Shown here in pieces: positions 62,160 through 64,000 of a DNA stretch of 64,000 nt (positions are counted from its first letter, which is position 1; each line of letters begins with the position of its first letter). Location: NCBI GenBank assembly GCA_029747585.1, contig JAPEVF010000132.1, positions 33,090 to 97,089 on the forward strand. The letters run 5' to 3'. The notes beneath the pieces were generated by a model. That model was not told the origin of the DNA, did not search any database, and was given only the letters and a program-made list of their open reading frames with translations. The position numbers and the translations under genes are program-made. This DNA comes from Pleurotus djamor. Lineage: Eukaryota > Basidiomycota > Agaricomycetes > Agaricales > Pleurotaceae.

Positions 62160-64000
62160 ATGCGCCCGATAACTTTTCTCTTCTTATTCTGCCTTGTCCT
62201 CGTTCGTGCCGACCCTGCAAAGCTCCCGTTCACCGATTGCTTCTCGGGCGAACCATCTCGTAAATTGACTATATCGACGGTGTACGGCCAAGTGATTGAT
62301 GGTGCGGAGGGGCAGAGGGAATCCACTCTCAATCTGACCGTCTTTGGCGAGAGCCCTCAGCCTATAGTCGGGGCATCGAGTTCAAGTTTAGGTGAGTTAC
62401 CCACTGGTGGAGCTATGGTGTTGGGCGTTCATGGCCATTGTGATCGACCAGCAACGGCTCGTCCGTTGCAAAAGTCACTGAAATGGCTTTATCATAGCCA
62501 CCCTCTTCACCACGACTTCCGTCTTGACCCTCGGCGCATTCTCAAACACCACCTGGTTTTGCACCCCGTTACGCCCTCCTGATGCCGATGCACAACCTCT
62601 GCCACCCGAAGACTCTTCATACTGTCCCTTAGCGGCAGGACCATTTGGATTCTCTTCATCCATTGTTTGGGGTGAAGATAGAGAACTCACCACCCTGACG
62701 ACACGATTACGCGCAGTGGACGAAAACGGGAACGAGCTCGTTTGCTTGGATGTGCCCACCACCCCACTCCGACCAGAAGAATCCTCCGTTTACGGTCAGG
62801 CCGTTGCGATATTTTGGATGACCGTGGGACTTGCCATTGCATACTGGTTACTCGTTGGAATAGCACGGATAATCTCCGCTTGGAACAGAGGTGTCAAGAG
62901 ACCCGAAAGAGGTCTATGGTCGAGAGCGCAGAGTGCAGGCTTCATTCTTGCTAGCGCAATCAGTGGCGAACGATTGGCAACTTCGCCTGCCCTCCTCCGT
63001 TTTTGTGCGTATCCGTCGCATGCCATTCGTTTGTTGTCTCAACATACCCCTAGGCACACCTTCTCTGCGGGATATCTTCTTCCATACTCAATGGTGTGCG
63101 GCTTTAGCAATGATTGCTGTCGAATGGCCAGCGTTCGCATGTAAGTACACGTGAACTGCAAATTCACACTGTTTGATTGTCACAATCCCTCCAGATCCTC
63201 TCTTTGCCCAGACGGCTTGGTCAACCTTGACATACAGTGGGTCCAATGCTGTTTCTGGCTCACCATCGGTCTGATCCTTGTGGCGCCCCTTCCTGTAGAC
63301 ATTACTCTGACCTCCACTCCTGATGCTCAGCTGAGGCACTGGAATCCCCTGTCTACTCCCCCTTTCGATCCGCCCACGTCTTTCACTTCCCAAATATCTG
63401 ATCCTGCGTCACCCCTCTATATCGACCCTACAATACCTAACGTTCTATTTACTCTCCCTGATGGCACATCTCATGGAATGGAGTCGTTCGCCTATGCCGC
63501 CGGTGTGCGGCCACAGGATCTGTTCCCTATCTGTTTGATCCTGTTCCTTGGACTTACAGCCGCAACTGTCGCACTCAGTCTGGTAGTCTGGCTAATTGAC
63601 TCGGTCGCACTGGTGGTCACTCGAGCCGTCGCATCTCATAGTCCTGGCTATCCACCTCGGATGGCTGGTACCAGAAGTCCGGGATTCGCAAGCAAAGACA
63701 TGCTTGACGCTTCGTCGCCTGTGCCCTTGAACCCGCAAGGTACAGGTAACCCCGAAGATACGAAGTCTTTGACGAGTCAAGGCGCACATGGTCTATTCAC
63801 GCCCTCTTCTCGATTTGCATTCTCCCCGACAAGTGGCAAGAGTTGGTGGAAATCACACTTTTATCTACGCAAAGACATCAATTCTTTCCATGGAAGCGTA
63901 CTGCTAGGGAACTTGGTCAGAATATTGGTCATCTTCCACCTCCCCATTACGATTTTCTCGTGTTATCAAATGACCCTACGCAAAACCCAACCAGACGTTT
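62160..64000 (+). CDS. TRP-like (Pkd2/Flc-type) membrane protein, 5' part
   Basis: Large integral membrane protein with an extracytoplasmic ML-like domain followed by TRP-type transmembrane helices, a fungal family linked to calcium or FAD transport and cell-wall integrity. The start at 62160 gives a signal peptide (MRPITFLFLFCLVLVRA). The lumenal part has LPFTDCFSGEPSRKLTISTV, LGAFSNTTWFCTPLRPP and ENGNELVCLDVPTTPLRP. A first membrane helix is AVAIFWMTVGLAIAYWLLVG. Then come CTPSLRDIFFHTQWCAALAM, AYPLFAQTAWSTLTYN, a loop with LYIDPTIPNVLF and a second helix, FPICLILFLGLTAATVALSL. A cytoplasmic Ser/Pro-rich segment precedes FYLRKDINSFHGSVLLGNLV at the window edge, where the gene is cut off. 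Introns are near 62395-62490, 63001-63055 and 63140-63193, with another near 63236-63297. Confidence 0.82.

Overview
This is nuclear DNA of a filamentous basidiomycete, most likely an agaricomycete. Genes are split by many short introns of about 50-65 nt with GT..AG ends (a few GC..AG), gene spacing is tight (often 50-300 bp) on both strands, and the gene set is fungal: RecQ, PAS protein, TRM61, RAD4, ORC6, AVL9, RNR1, secreted S28 peptidase, GH27 and GH43 glycosidases and P450s. Sequence style and P450 type remind me of Rhizoctonia/Ceratobasidium-like Cantharellales, but that is a weak guess. Scattered single Ns, mostly at wobble positions, suggest a consensus of two nuclear haplotypes.

Layout. 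1-8.5 kb: a RecQ helicase and a PAS-domain protein on the minus strand, then TRM61 (+), whose large introns hold a terminal-inverted-repeat element. 8.6-20.9 kb: a minus-strand run of RAD4/XPC, a PhoD-like phosphatase, an FYRN/FYRC chromatin protein and an alpha/beta hydrolase. 20.9-29.9 kb: ORC6 (+), a class 3 lipase (-), AVL9 (-), an unclassified secreted protein (+) and the methionine-salvage dehydratase MDE1 (+). 30-38.7 kb: a sirtuin, an S28 serine peptidase, a small protein with an internally duplicated domain (+), NAD(P)HX epimerase and a MYND zinc-finger protein. 39-46.5 kb: a GH27 alpha-galactosidase (+), an aldo/keto reductase (-) and the ribonucleotide reductase large subunit (-). 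47.8-52.7 kb: a P450 (+), a GH43 glycosidase (-) and a small hypothetical protein (+). 52.7-59.3 kb: gene-poor, with one intact P450 and a truncated tandem copy. 60-64 kb: mitochondrial GatB (-), apparently missing its C-terminus, and a TRP-like membrane protein (+) running off the window.

The genes are mainly housekeeping (DNA repair, replication, nucleotide supply, tRNA modification, metabolite repair) mixed with secreted hydrolases. I see no convincing biosynthetic cluster or defence system. The most notable items are a 4-nt micro-exon in RNR1, a 14-nt micro-exon in a P450, a 381-bp TIR element inside a TRM61 intron, a two-repeat protein with an alternating-cysteine tail, and a breakpoint region where a P450 copy and GatB both lose homology. 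Exon joins were inferred by eye from splice signals and family conservation, so gene ends are less certain than gene identities.
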